This document shows positions 10,764 through 20,925 of a stretch of DNA of 64,000 bases, one piece after another. Origin of the DNA: Adiantum capillus-veneris (lineage: Eukaryota; Streptophyta; Polypodiopsida; Polypodiales; Pteridaceae). A program made the translations under genes and the position numbers. Under the pieces are notes generated by a model. That model was not told the origin of the DNA. It worked only from the letters and a program-made list of their open reading frames with translations, and did no database searches. The first letter of the stretch is position 1. Each line of letters starts with the position of its first letter. The stretch spans positions 104,256,355 to 104,320,354 of the forward strand of contig CM043943.1 in assembly GCA_014529385.2 (NCBI GenBank). Reading direction: 5' to 3'.

Positions 10764-11120
10764 TTACCTCTCTCTTGAAATCATAGTCGTCCTCGACTAT
10801 GGTGTAGAGAAGATAAAGCATATGCATGAGTCCTTTTCTTAGCGGGTAGAGGATCCCTATGTTACCCTACGACATCATTCCATAATGGATGACTAGTCCA
10901 TTTGGCGCTTGAGAGCCTGAGGCTGCCGCAAGCATGTCTGCACATTAGTCCTATCAGTCTTCCATAGTAGAGTGACAAGCTCTACTTGGTGTTCGGGAGA
11001 CGTCGTCTCCGCAAACTTGATCTAAGCATGCATACTACTTCATTTTTGTGCACAAATAAAGAAAAAGAGAGTCTTATAAGACAAAAAATTTTGTTTATTT
11101 TTAACATTTTGTACATTTGC
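10764..11120 (-). other. Chromovirus D polypurine tract and 3' UTR
   Basis: On the minus strand the bases next to the 3' LTR read tttcaagagagaggtaa, a purine-rich plus-strand primer. The same tract borders the A LTR at 21789-21805. Between it and the pol stop are two diverged copies of a roughly 90-bp segment (about 10850-10945 and 10950-11035) with ttccata...gactag / gacaag cores. Confidence 0.65.
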
Positions 11121-14100
11121 TTACTCTTGGGAAGCATTGTAAGCATTGACAAGGTTTAGGTTATCCTTTAATTGTATGCCTTGCATCCATCTAGCATCTT
11201 CAAAAGGATAATTCTTAAACTTAATAAGATATCGTCTGATAGTCTTACCGCCTCTTAATACCTTGTCTTCATGTCGGAGAATGGACTCGGGCTGCAACAC
11301 CTCCTCGTGGTCCTCGATCTTCGGTGGGTCTTCAATAGTTGGTTCTTGAGGTGGCTCTCCTTTGTAAGGCTTTAAGAGGCTCACATGAAAAGCATTGTGT
11401 ATGAGCCAATGATTGGGCAACTTAAGTTGATAGGCCATCTCATTGATTGGCCTAAGAATCTGGAAGGGACCATAGTACCTTTTTGCTAGTTTAGCATAGT
11501 ACTTTTGGTGGCCCGTAGGATTCTTGCCCGTCGTGTGCCTTAATCGAGCCTTGGGAAACTTTAACAAGACCCAATCGTTTTCTTTAAAGGCTTGGGCTCT
11601 TCTGTGCTTGTCAGCAGCAGCCTTTTGCCTTTGCTGTGAGATAGAGATAGCATCCTTAATCTTTTGGAAAGATTCTTGTAGGTCTCGGCTATACTCATCT
11701 GCAGCGAAGATCTTCCCATGTACCTTAAGTAGCAAGGGAATTTTTGATCTTCCCTCAATTACCTCGAAAGGTGCTTTTCCTGTAGAAGTATGTACAGTGT
11801 TATTGTAAGCATACTCTACTAAGGGTAAGTACTTCTCCCATTGGGATCTTTGATCTACTTCCGTTACATAGGCTTTTAGTAGATCGAGAATAGTTAGGTT
11901 AGCTATTTCACTTTGGCCATCAGTTTGTGGATGATAGGCCGAAGAGAAGTTTAGCCTTGTTCCTAAATTCTCAAAGAGACCCTTCCAGAAATTACTGGTC
12001 ATTCTAGGATCTCTATCCGACACTATGGACATTGGCAAGCCATGGTACTTGAAAATTTGTGAAATGAAGAGGGTTGCCATTTGATGGGCTTTGATAGTCT
12101 TTTTGACAGGTATAAAATGAGCTTGTTTACTGAACCTGTCTACTATCGTCCATATTCCCGTATTCCCATGGATAGACTTAGGCAATCCAAAGATAAAATC
12201 CATGGATATGCTCTCCCATGGTGAATTAGGGATTGGCAAGGGTTGAAGCAATCCAAGTTGCTTCCCTCTATCAAATTTTGTCTTTTGACATACCACACAT
12301 TTGGAAACATACTCATGTATGTTCACTTTCATGGTAGGCCAATAGAAATATGTTTCAATTCCCTTTAGGGTAGACTGAATCCCTCTATGCCCCGCATATG
12401 GGGGAGCATGAGATTCATACATTACTTTCTCACGTAGTGAGTTAGTAACGCATAGTCTATTGCCATAGAGAAGATAGCCATCTTGTAAAGTAAATGGTTC
12501 TTCTTTCTTCCCTAAGGCAAGGGCTGAAATCACATCTCTAAAATCGGGATCAATAGCATACTCATCTATCATTAAAGATAGATCATTGTGAGTTGCTATG
12601 GAAACCGCATTCACTCTCGGTCGTCTTGAGAGTGCATCGGCTACTTGATTATGCTTGCCAGCAATTTGAGCAATATGAAAATGAAATTGCGAAAGGAAAT
12701 TTGCCCACCTCATTTGTTTGTCGGAGAGCTTGGTCTGCGTCATGAAGTACTTAAGACTTTGGTGATCTGTTCGCAGAATAAAAGGAGTCCCCAATAAATA
12801 GTGCTTCCATGAGTCTAAGGCATGTAGAACTGCAAGGAGTTCTTTTTCGTATATGCCTAGAGCTTGCTCAACAGGGTCGAGTCTTCGACTCTCGTAGCCT
12901 ATGGCGTGCCCTTCTTGGAGCAAAACAGCCCCAAGGCAATCACCACAAGCATCACATTGGACCTCAAATGGTTTTGAGAGATCCGGTAGTGTAAGCACAG
13001 GTTGAGAGATAAGCTTTTCTTTAAGCTTTTCGAAAGCATTGTTCTCCTTAGCAGACCACGTATACCTAACATTTTTCTTTGTTAGGTCATGTAATGGTCC
13101 TGCAATTTGTGAGAACTTTTCTATGAAGCGTCTATAGTATGCACACATACCTATAAAGCTTCTTAGTTCATGAAGATTCCTTGGTTTAGGCCATCCTTTT
13201 ATTACCTCTAACTTGGATGGATCCATTTGGATTCCATCTTGAGAGATAATGTGACCTAAATATTGAATCTCTTGCAAGAAAAATTCACTTTTCTTTCGAT
13301 TAACATAAAGTTTATTCTCTCTTAAAACTTGAAATATTACCTGGAGGTGTTGCTTATGTTCCTCTAATGAATTAGAGTAGATGATAATATCATCAAAGAA
13401 CACTCCAGTGAAGGTTCGATGAGGTCTGAACAGCTTCTCCATCAAGCGGTTAAATGTGGCTGGTGCATTAGTCAAGCCAAAAGGCATGACAATGTATTCG
13501 TAAAGACCAAATGTAGTACGAAATGCGGTCTTTACAATGTCTTGATCAACTATCCTTATTTGATGATAGCCACTTTTTAGGTCAATCCTACTGAAGTAGG
13601 TCGATCCTTGTAGCTTATCAAATAGGTCTTCTACCCGTGGAACGGGAAACCTATTCTTGATAGTGATCCTATTTAGTGCTCTATAGTCGACACACATACG
13701 ATATGTGCCGTCTTTCTTTTGCACTAATAGCACAGGTGAGCAAAATGGAGATGAGCTAGGCCTAACCATGCCCTTCTCAATTAACTCATGCACTTGCCGC
13801 ATAATCTCCTCTTGTTGAGCTTGAGAAACTCTATAAGGAGGTTTATTAGGCGGTGAACTTCCTGGAAGAAGTTCAATTGCATGGTCGTCATTACCTCGTT
13901 TAGGAGGTAGCTCACAAGGGATGTCGTCAATAAAGACATCTTGAAACCCCTTGAGAAAATTGGATAACTCTAAATCCTTTTGGTTGCTTTTATTTTCTTT
14001 TGCTAAAGCAATAGGTTCATTTTGAGAATCTTTAACAAAAATCATGTACACGGAAATAGAGCTCTTTATTGACTTGTTGAAAGCTGGTGTATGTACAATG

Positions 14101-15254
14101 GGGATGGTGTTACCCATCTCCCTAGCATCTATATACATGTCCTTTTCCCTGAACTTAAAGGAGATTCTCCTTTCAGGAAATTTAACATGGGCAGCCAGAT
14201 GGTCAAACCATGGTGCCCCTAGGATTACATCCTCATGCTTGAGAGGAGAGATAAAGAAGTCCTCTTTGTCCACATAGCCTTGGACATGAAGTCTCAATTT
14301 CCCGATTAAGGGAGTGACTGAAGCTTCTTGCCCCTTGAAGGCACTGTCTGCGGGTAGGATATCTCCCATCTCGTAGGATTGTATGCCTAGCTTGGTGGCT
14401 AACTCCATAGATATAAAATTGTGAGTAGAACCAGGGTCAAAGAGAATAAAAGCATCATGTTCTCTTACCTTTCCCCAAGCATGGCATAGAGGAGATCCTT
14501 TGTGGTGAGTTTGGTGAATCTCCTCCTCTTGGATTTCAACCAAAGAAGCTCTAGGAGGATCTTGGCGGTTGTTCTTTTGGGGACAAGCGCGGTACGCATG
14601 CCCTTGTTCGCCGCACTTGAAACACCGGTTATCTTTACGATAACGCTCAAGCTCTTCAGGAGAGAGTTTATTCTTTCCTTTGTAAACTCCCTTCTCTTTA
14701 GCTTTGTTGGAATTGCCCTTAGGAGACTTTTGGACATTGTCCTTCCCCTTAGGCTCATTGGAACCTTTGTTTTCCGGGGGCTTATTATTTCTTTTACCCC
14801 CCGTTTGGAAATTGATTCGCGAGGCCACCATAGTATGGTGTATTACCGCCGATATGGTACGTGGCCTTTGGGAGTTGACATACTCCGCCATTTCTTCGGT
14901 TAAGCCCGCACAAAATTGTTGCTTTTGCTCTCCAAAATCCAACTTTTTGAAGACAGTGGCTTTGAGTTGTAGGTCCCAAAACTTGTCTACATATTTGTGG
15001 ATGGATTCATTGGGAGAGAGCTTTAAGCTTCGCCATTCGGTGAGTACTTTGTCTTTGGCATCGGTGGCCAAAAACTGCTTCATAATGGAAGCTCTTAAAG
15101 CCTTCCATGTTCGTGGAGCTTCACCGTTGGCTCGTAGGCTAGACCACCATTGTCTGGCGGACTTTTGAAAGTGCATAGCTACATGGCGTAGCTTAGAGGA
15201 CTCCGTGAAGCCCTCATCTCCAAACGCCGCATCGAATTGTTGGATAAAGGCCAA
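11121..15254 (-). CDS. Chromovirus D gag-pol polyprotein, main open part (1377 residues)
   Basis: Encodes the capsid and enzymes for reverse transcription and chromosomal integration. Domains by residue of this ORF: gag 1-150 (QWWSSLRANGEAP, SIHKYVDKFWDLQ); zinc knuckle CFKCGEQGHAYRAC 211-224; aspartic protease with DPGSTHNFIS at 273-282; RT 480-700 with D558 and FFDDI 619-623; RNase H with D768, the YEKE box 802-805, D830; integrase zinc finger H949, H956, C986, C989; integrase core D1019, D1080, E1116, a DD35E spacing; GPF-type segment YYGPFQILRP near 1260; chromodomain about 1323-1370 (HEDKVLRGG, RRYLIKFKNYP). No stop occurs from 15254 to 11121. The true start is upstream in the same frame at 16070, with two TGA codons between. 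The chromodomain suggests targeting to marked chromatin. Confidence 0.95.
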   Translation of the reverse strand: MAFIQQFDAAFGDEGFTESSKLRHVAMHFQKSARQWWSSLRANGEAPRTWKALRASIMKQFLATDAKDKVLTEWRSLKLSPNESIHKYVDKFWDLQLKATVFKKLDFGEQKQQFCAGLTEEMAEYVNSQRPRTISAVIHHTMVASRINFQTGGKRNNKPPENKGSNEPKGKDNVQKSPKGNSNKAKEKGVYKGKNKLSPEELERYRKDNRCFKCGEQGHAYRACPQKNNRQDPPRASLVEIQEEEIHQTHHKGSPLCHAWGKVREHDAFILFDPGSTHNFISMELATKLGIQSYEMGDILPADSAFKGQEASVTPLIGKLRLHVQGYVDKEDFFISPLKHEDVILGAPWFDHLAAHVKFPERRISFKFREKDMYIDAREMGNTIPIVHTPAFNKSIKSSISVYMIFVKDSQNEPIALAKENKSNQKDLELSNFLKGFQDVFIDDIPCELPPKRGNDDHAIELLPGSSPPNKPPYRVSQAQQEEIMRQVHELIEKGMVRPSSSPFCSPVLLVQKKDGTYRMCVDYRALNRITIKNRFPVPRVEDLFDKLQGSTYFSRIDLKSGYHQIRIVDQDIVKTAFRTTFGLYEYIVMPFGLTNAPATFNRLMEKLFRPHRTFTGVFFDDIIIYSNSLEEHKQHLQVIFQVLRENKLYVNRKKSEFFLQEIQYLGHIISQDGIQMDPSKLEVIKGWPKPRNLHELRSFIGMCAYYRRFIEKFSQIAGPLHDLTKKNVRYTWSAKENNAFEKLKEKLISQPVLTLPDLSKPFEVQCDACGDCLGAVLLQEGHAIGYESRRLDPVEQALGIYEKELLAVLHALDSWKHYLLGTPFILRTDHQSLKYFMTQTKLSDKQMRWANFLSQFHFHIAQIAGKHNQVADALSRRPRVNAVSIATHNDLSLMIDEYAIDPDFRDVISALALGKKEEPFTLQDGYLLYGNRLCVTNSLREKVMYESHAPPYAGHRGIQSTLKGIETYFYWPTMKVNIHEYVSKCVVCQKTKFDRGKQLGLLQPLPIPNSPWESISMDFIFGLPKSIHGNTGIWTIVDRFSKQAHFIPVKKTIKAHQMATLFISQIFKYHGLPMSIVSDRDPRMTSNFWKGLFENLGTRLNFSSAYHPQTDGQSEIANLTILDLLKAYVTEVDQRSQWEKYLPLVEYAYNNTVHTSTGKAPFEVIEGRSKIPLLLKVHGKIFAADEYSRDLQESFQKIKDAISISQQRQKAAADKHRRAQAFKENDWVLLKFPKARLRHTTGKNPTGHQKYYAKLAKRYYGPFQILRPINEMAYQLKLPNHWLIHNAFHVSLLKPYKGEPPQEPTIEDPPKIEDHEEVLQPESILRHEDKVLRGGKTIRRYLIKFKNYPFEDARWMQGIQLKDNLNLVNAYNASQE

Positions 15255-15668
15255 AACTTTGTCTGTAGCACCGAAGGTGCCATCATAGGTAAGGAAAGAG
15301 ATGCTCTTCCCTCCCTCTTTGAATTTCTTCAGTTTGGACGACCTCTTTCATGCGGCATAGGATTTTCTATGGCCTCTTCTTTTTGATGGTTCAAAAGTTG
15401 CACCATCACTTTCTTCAGAAGATGAAGAATTTGAAGAAGGTGGAGAAGAGGGTGACCTCTTTCTCGCCTTTTTCTTGTCTTGATCTTTGTCGTCTTCACC
15501 ATAGCTTTCATAAGAGGAAGAGGATGAAGAAGATGGAGAAGAGGGTGTCCTCTTTCTCGCCTTTTTCTTCTCTTGCTTTTTATCATCCCTCTTTGAATTA
15601 TGGCGTGGAGAAGAGTGTGAGGGTCTTCTCCGCTTTGGTGGTGATGGAGAGCGTTTAGCCCGCCGTCT
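15255..15668 (-). pseudogene. Chromovirus D gag linker bounded by two in-frame TGA codons
   Basis: Minus-strand translation in the gag-pol frame gives a basic Arg/Lys/Ser-rich linker with two copies of KKARKR followed by S-P-S-S-P repeats. TGA codons at 15671-15669 and 15350-15348 interrupt the frame (contexts CCA TGA AGA and GCA TGA AAG). Each fits a CGA-to-TGA change within an Arg-rich context. Nothing else in the 1650-codon frame is broken, so these are probably recent lesions or, less likely, read-through sites. Confidence 0.75.
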
Positions 15669-15671
15669 TCA

Positions 15672-16070
15672 TGGAGCCATCTCCGCCGAGGTGGCGGGAG
15701 ACTCGTTTCTTTCTCGTTCCTTCGGTGGAGGCTCTTGAGTTCTCCTTTGGGAAGGAGATGCATCATCAAGAAGTAAGTTCTTGAGCCCTTCATATGGATT
15801 CTCTTCTTCTTCCCGAATCGGAGAGAGACCTCTTTTGGTAGTCTCACAAGGAGGCTTCCTAGGTGTTCTCTCGTCATGGTGATGAGCTTGGAGAATCCCG
15901 TGAGCACGGAGCTGCCGTTGCACTTCACTTTGGAGAGATGGATTGCCCATGGCTTGTTGAAGCCTAGAAACAAGATAATTAACAAGCATTGAAGCATCAT
16001 TAGTAGCTTGCTCATGAGCAAAATCAAAGTTATCAACATTAATTTCACTCTCTTTAATATTGTCAGCCAT
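15672..16070 (-). CDS. Chromovirus D gag N-terminus
   Basis: Starts MADNIKESEINVDNFDF at 16070, in the same frame as the main ORF (272 codons upstream). It runs 133 codons to the TGA at 15669-15671. The helical segment ASMLVNYLVSRLQQAMG is followed by a charged region rich in R, P and E. It is the first Met after the primer site and roughly 400-base leader, so the start choice is natural. It forms the N-terminal part of the capsid precursor. Confidence 0.8.
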
Positions 16071-16474
16071 TCTAACAACTTTTAGGTGTAAACTTTTTAG
16101 GTGTACTTTGGCACTTCAAGCCCTAGTTGCTACTCCTCTTTACCCCTTTAGAAAAAGCACTCAAGCTACTGTACCCGCGGCTCGAATACCATTAATTGCA
16201 AGGAATAGAAGAGAGGGTCTTTCAACACCAAAACAGCACCGGCTCTTGTCAAGCTTCTAATAGCTCAATAGTGGTTAAGCTGTAGGCAAGCCCCGTAGGA
16301 CTCCACTATTAAGACCATAGCTCTCGACGGTGATGCCCCGTTAACTGCACAAAGGCAGGCGCACTGCAAGGCTGAAAAATCCCTATTCTACTTACTCACA
16401 GGCAATTAATAATACCAACCATTTGTAGCTAGCTTGAGGACCTCCCTTCTTGAGCAAGAAAAGAGAAACCTTGA
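16071..16474 (-). other. Chromovirus D 5' leader
   Basis: Untranslated leader between the primer-binding site and the gag ATG. No conserved structure or ORF recognised. Confidence 0.6.
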
Positions 16475-16486
16475 GCTCTGATACCA
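16475..16486 (-). other. Primer-binding site of chromovirus D (initiator tRNA-Met)
   Basis: The minus strand reads TGGTATCAGAGC, an exact 12-base match to the complement of the plant initiator tRNA-Met 3' end. It is separated from the LTR by one base. Confidence 0.93.
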
Positions 16487-16487
16487 A

Positions 16488-18079
16488 TGTAACATTTAAT
16501 GGCCTAAAATCTTATTTGTAGCGGAAATTAGCATGAACATAGTGGGCATTTCATTAGAATAGATTCCTAATGAGAATGACAAGAGTGCTTGGGTGGAGAG
16601 AGCAACAAAAAGCATAACACCTAGTTAGATAGCATCGACAATACTTTCAAAAGAGAGAGCAATTAAGCTATTGACAACAGTTGAGGACCGGATTTGCATG
16701 GAGCCGGTCCCCCCTCCAAAAGGCTTTGTATTATAGTTTCTCCCATCAAGAGAGACATTGTACAATACAATTCTTTGTGTTCCTTCAAGACTAGCTAGTG
16801 CAATGAAGATGGAAGCTTCATACACCAAGCAAAACACTTAATCAAACACAACTTGAATTATCCCCGTTCTCAGACCCAAGACCTCACACACCTTCGAAGA
16901 TGGTGAGAGCTAGCAGGGTATGAGAGTAGATTGAGAGGAAAAAGAAGTATCTTACGAGAAAGAAGTACATCTCCTCACATAATCACTCATATTAGCATAG
17001 CTTAGCTTAGTAATTAGCTTGGTAGAGAAGATGAGCATGCATTGAAGCTTGGCTCTTGGTTGGATTTGCATCCACATGCCAAGAGAGTGTTGATGTAGGC
17101 TTCTATCTCACAAGCTTGGAGTAGGTGATGAGCTCTCCATTAAAGCTTGGGAGGAGATAGAGTGTTTTCCCTTCACACATGGTCAAGTGTGAGAGTGTGA
17201 GTGTGAATGCCAAGCAAAAATCAGCCCCCTCTCTCTCTTGGGCGAGCCCTAGCTGCTAAGTTAGGCTGGCTTTTTCCTCATTGGACCTCCCCAGGTCAAG
17301 CCAATAGGAATTAAGCAGCATAAGTGATAGCCTTCTGACATGTGTCCCCCTTTCCCCTTTTGTGAGAGCTTTAGATAATTAAATAATTAAACTAAACTCT
17401 TATTGGACCCCTTTGCCTCCTGGCCAATAGGAATCAGGCAAGCCATGGGGCTTCTGAATGCTCATTGGACCCCTTGGGAGACTGCCCAATAGTCTTCTAG
17501 GACACTTAATTCTTATTGGTTTCTTTTATTAAATGTTTTTAAATTAATTAAACTAGATTTACTCTAGCTTAATTCTCATTGGTCCACTTCAAGGGTCTTC
17601 CAATAGGAATTGGGCACACCTTGTGGGCATCTGGCCTAGGGAGCTGACATGTGTCCCTCATTCCCTTTGTGTAAAGGGAGTCTGTGTGTGTGTGTGTGGT
17701 TTTCTCTCTCATCCCCTAGCTTTGGGGCTCGCCCCCTCCCATGTAGGGATGCAGAAAGACTTTTTGGGCACACACACTAAGCATCCAATTTTCCCTAAGG
17801 TTGACCTTTGGACACAACCTTTGAATTTTGGAACCTTAGCATTTTGGAAGTCTTAATGGGCTGAACCTTAGGGTCTTTTTAGCCCGTTGTTTCACATGGC
17901 TCTTTTGCAGATGGCCCCCCCTTTGGATCCCTATTTTCCCTCCTTTGGATCCCTACTGTGGCCGGTCTGCTAACTTAACCAATATTCTAGCTTTTTCTCC
18001 CTTGGCACTTCCCCACATTAAATGATCAGTTTAATATGAGAAAATCATTTAGGAGAATTAGATATTGATTATTATGACA
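16488..18079 (-). repeat. 5' LTR of chromovirus D (1592 bp)
   Basis: Equal in length and almost identical to 9172-10763. Its outer end abuts the TSD agcac (18080-18084). It would supply the promoter for minus-strand transcription of the element. Confidence 0.93.
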
Positions 18080-18586
18080 AGCACGCAGAAAACAAACATC
18101 GTTTGATACACTTACGGCCACAAATAGCTCGTAGATGTGTCGACGTGTGCGCTTCGTCTCGCGTGGAATGCTTGGCGTTGTCGCGTAGCTCTCCTCGAGC
18201 CTACAGCAATGGTGCAGTCGGATCTCCAATGTGTTGAGCGAGCCGGGCGCAGTGAGAGGATAAAGCTCACGCTCACTCTCTTTCTCTCTCACACACAGTA
18301 GACGGCAGCGCTAAAGTTTTTTATTATGATTAAAGTCTTTTTTTTACAAAATGACCTAGGTACCTTATATACTAAGGCTACCTTAGGTTCAACCAAAAAT
18401 GGGGTTGAAAGGGTCAAATGGCTTTGTATTTACAATCTGAAAGTTCCATTGCACCCCGGCTTCTGAAACTAGAATAACTACTCATTACAAATGACGTTTA
18501 TAGCCATAATCCGCAGCATTTCATAACTCACAAAAGATAAGACTTTGGTACGAAACTTGAGTTATGTTGTGTTGTTGACCCAGCGG
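18080..18586. repeat. Tandem element C, unit 2, second part
   Basis: Continues from 9171; the first five bases are the duplicated target. The joined unit 2 is 944 bp, the same length as unit 1. It ends gttgacccagcgg directly before tcaac, where copia B integrase resumes. Confidence 0.85.
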
Positions 18587-19300
18587 TCAACACCAACAAA
18601 AATACATTTGACAGCCTTATCATCCAATTTTCTGTGTTGTGTTTGTGGCACCAAAGCATATGCCAAACAGCCAAAAACACGCATGTGCTCAATAGAAGGC
18701 TTTCTATCATGCCATGCTTCATATGGAGTAATAGACTACAAAGCCCATAGTACATTTCGAGACATTTTCAGCCATAGCCAGAAATTTTTTGAAGCACATA
18801 AAAACTTCGGACTTTGGTTTAAGCGAAAATACCCATGCATGCCTGGAGTAATCATCAATGAAAGTCACGAAGTACAGGTAATTGCCCAAGGATGGAGTTT
18901 GCATGGGCCCACAAACATCACTATGCACAAGCTGCAACCTGCATGTGGCCCAAACTGAACCATCCTTTGGAAACTAAGAATGCTGCATCTTACCCAAAAT
19001 ACAGCCTTCACAAACAAGTTTGACAGGTGCTTCAAGAGGCAGCAAAGAAGCAACCATATCAGATTTCTGCAAACGCAGCAAACTAGAAAAATTCAGATGA
19101 ACAAAACGTGCATGCCAAAGTTTTGCATCTGAAATAGCCCTTGAATCTGCAACAGCATTTGCAAAATTTTGTCCACACTTGTCATACAAAGTGATCTTAT
19201 ACAGCCCACGGCATAAAAGGCCAGATGCAACAATTTCATCACCAAAACTAAGATCATGAACTGTACATCTGTCATCCACAAATTTGACTGAAATTCCAAG
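18587..19300 (-). pseudogene. Copia B integrase, internally deleted
   Basis: The minus-strand reading from 19279 gives the GAG-pre-integrase domain (LWHARFVHLNFSSL, CEGCILGKMQHS). Then comes the integrase core start (LVHSDVCGPM, TFIDDYSRHAWVF) at 18937-18780. It jumps straight to VVYYSI and the C-terminal KLDDKAVKCIFVGVD by 18590. The middle of the core is absent: neither the TDNGGEY motif with the second Asp nor the catalytic Glu is found. This loss of a few hundred bases is separate from the later insertion of C. Confidence 0.8.
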
Positions 19301-19321
19301 TCTAGCAAGTGCGGATACAGA

Positions 19322-19810
19322 CTAGAGATTCTTCTTTATCCCAAGTACATAAAGTGCATCAACAAGTGTGAAAGAACTACCATTAGCAGCAGTAAGCACA
19401 ATAACACCCTGAACTGGATAAGAGGCATTGTTGGCACAAGTGACTGAATTCCCATGAGGGACAGACTCGAGAGAGGTGAAAAATTCACCATGTGAGGTAA
19501 TGTGCTTTGTAGCACCATTGTCGAAATACCACACATGTGAATCTGTAGCAACTGACAAGCATGCATCATGGACAGCAGGATTCTAAGTGCACTCTGCGCT
19601 AAAAGCCCATTCTGCATCAACATCAACATTACAGTCTCCTTTCATAGAAGACTCAACAACGGCTGCATTTGTAGTGGAACCAGCATTTGTAGTGGAACCA
19701 GCATTTGCAGTGGAACCACCCTCTTTCTTAGCCTCTTTGGCCTTCAACTTAGGACACGACTTGATCAAGTGATCATTAGCTTTACAATAATATCAACGCA
19801 TCTTCTTGTT
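19322..19810 (-). pseudogene. Copia B nucleocapsid and protease region
   Basis: The zinc knuckle remnant near 19800-19740 reads YYCKANDHLIKSCPKLK. A repeated linker of STTNAG and STANAG units comes from a 15-18 bp tandem repeat at about 19660-19725. Protease follows at 19558-19322: VWYFDNGATKHITSHGEFF. The active site reads D-N-G-A-T where copia proteases normally have D-S-G-A-T. Frames are broken between the knuckle and the protease. Confidence 0.75.
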
Positions 19811-19960
19811 GCCGTTATCACTAGAATTTCCAGACAAATTGCTGCCAGCAGAAGCATTAGGAACATAATTTTTTCCACTCACAGCAGAACCATAAGAAGT
19901 GGTTGCATTACTGTTACCACCCTTTCTTTGAGAAGTAATAAAAGCCTGTTCAACTACATG

Positions 19961-20633
19961 CTACCTAGTCCTATTTTTTCTAGAAAGTGACTCTTGCAAC
20001 AGCAATGTGCATAATGCATCAAACTTGACAACTTCAGGATTTCCTTGGGTCATCAGTCTCCAAGTACTAGTAGGAATCTGGTAAGGCATCAAGAACAGTC
20101 TGCACAAGGGAACTGTCTGGAATGAATGCACCTGCAGAAATAAGTTGCTCATTGATATCCTTGACACTAGCAAGGAAAGTGTCCATATCATCTTCCTCTT
20201 GCATAATCTTCGACTCCAGCTCTTTAAGCAGCAAAGCAATTTTAGCCTCATTGTGGGTCGCATAAAGACCTGCTAGAATATCCCAAGCCTGTTTTGCAGA
20301 TTTTGCTGAATGGATGTGAGGAACAATGATGTGCTTCACAGACAACGCAATCAATGCATGAGCCTGCGCATCCTTTACATCCCAACGAGCTTGTTCTGCC
20401 ATAGGCAAAACAACTCTAACAGCAGCAATCCTTGCAGCAAGACCTGCAACATCCTCAACATTGCCTACATCCTTAGAACCAGGACGTACATCAATGCCCT
20501 GCACAATGTTCCAGACGCCCTTTGACACAAGAACATGTTGCATCATATAAGCCCACATAGGGTAGTTGTCCCCATCCAACCTGTCCTCAGCAGCAAACAT
20601 CTTGAACACATCTGTGTTGTTGTTGTCAGCCAT
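19961..20633 (-). pseudogene. Copia B gag
   Basis: ATG at 20633 (MADNNNTDVFKMFAAEDRLD). The open frame passes upstream to 20705, but this ATG fits the family start. The UBN2-type gag domain has DGDNYPMWAYMMQHVLVSKGVW, the KHIIVPHIHSAKSAKQAWDILAGLY core and LLKELESKIMQEEDDMDTFLASV. The frame stops at 20067 after LDALPDSY and continues in another frame to about 19961 (WRLMTQGNPEVVKFDALCTLL), so a small indel has occurred. It forms the structural particle protein. Confidence 0.82.
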
Positions 20634-20910
20634 GGTAAATGATGCACCTGATGTGAAAACTGCCCAAAAATAGGAGAAACAGAGCGGGAACAACAGATCC
20701 TGCACCTGTTATGCAAAAAACGGCAATGACATAAATTTTACACAAAATGATGAAATAGCCTGTGCAGTACTGCCTATAGTGGAAACGGAGGCCGAAATGA
20801 GCCCGAAATATTTGTCGACCTGCGAACGCTCACCAAAGCTCACTGAAATCGAAGAAAGTGAGCAGGCGTGTACTGGAGCAGCTGGCGACTAACCCCGAGA
20901 GGACGCAACC

Positions 20911-20924
20911 TGCTCTGATATCAA
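20911..20924 (-). other. Primer-binding site of copia B
   Basis: The minus strand reads TTGATATCAGAGCA next to the LTR, one or two changes from the initiator tRNA-Met complement TGGTATCAGAGC. Confidence 0.85.
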
Positions 20925-20925
20925 T

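Larger units (their letters stand above)
9172..18079 (-). mobile_element. Chromovirus D: young, nearly complete Ty3/gypsy element
   Basis: 8908 bp bounded by two 1592-bp LTRs (9172-10763 and 16488-18079) that look almost identical. Flanks agcat and agcac are a 5-bp TSD with one change; the uninterrupted unit 1 of C reads agcac. On the minus strand the order is 5' LTR, exact initiator tRNA-Met primer site, gag-pol (16070 to 11121), polypurine tract, 3' LTR. A C-terminal chromodomain places it in the chromoviruses. It is the youngest insertion in the stack because it interrupts C, which interrupts B, which interrupts A. Confidence 0.95.

Noticed and set aside
16475-16486. tRNA-Met gene fragments (also 20911 and 60105)
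   Set aside because: Only 12-14 bases match the tRNA 3' end, adjacent to LTRs; they are primer-binding sites, and no cloverleaf is present.
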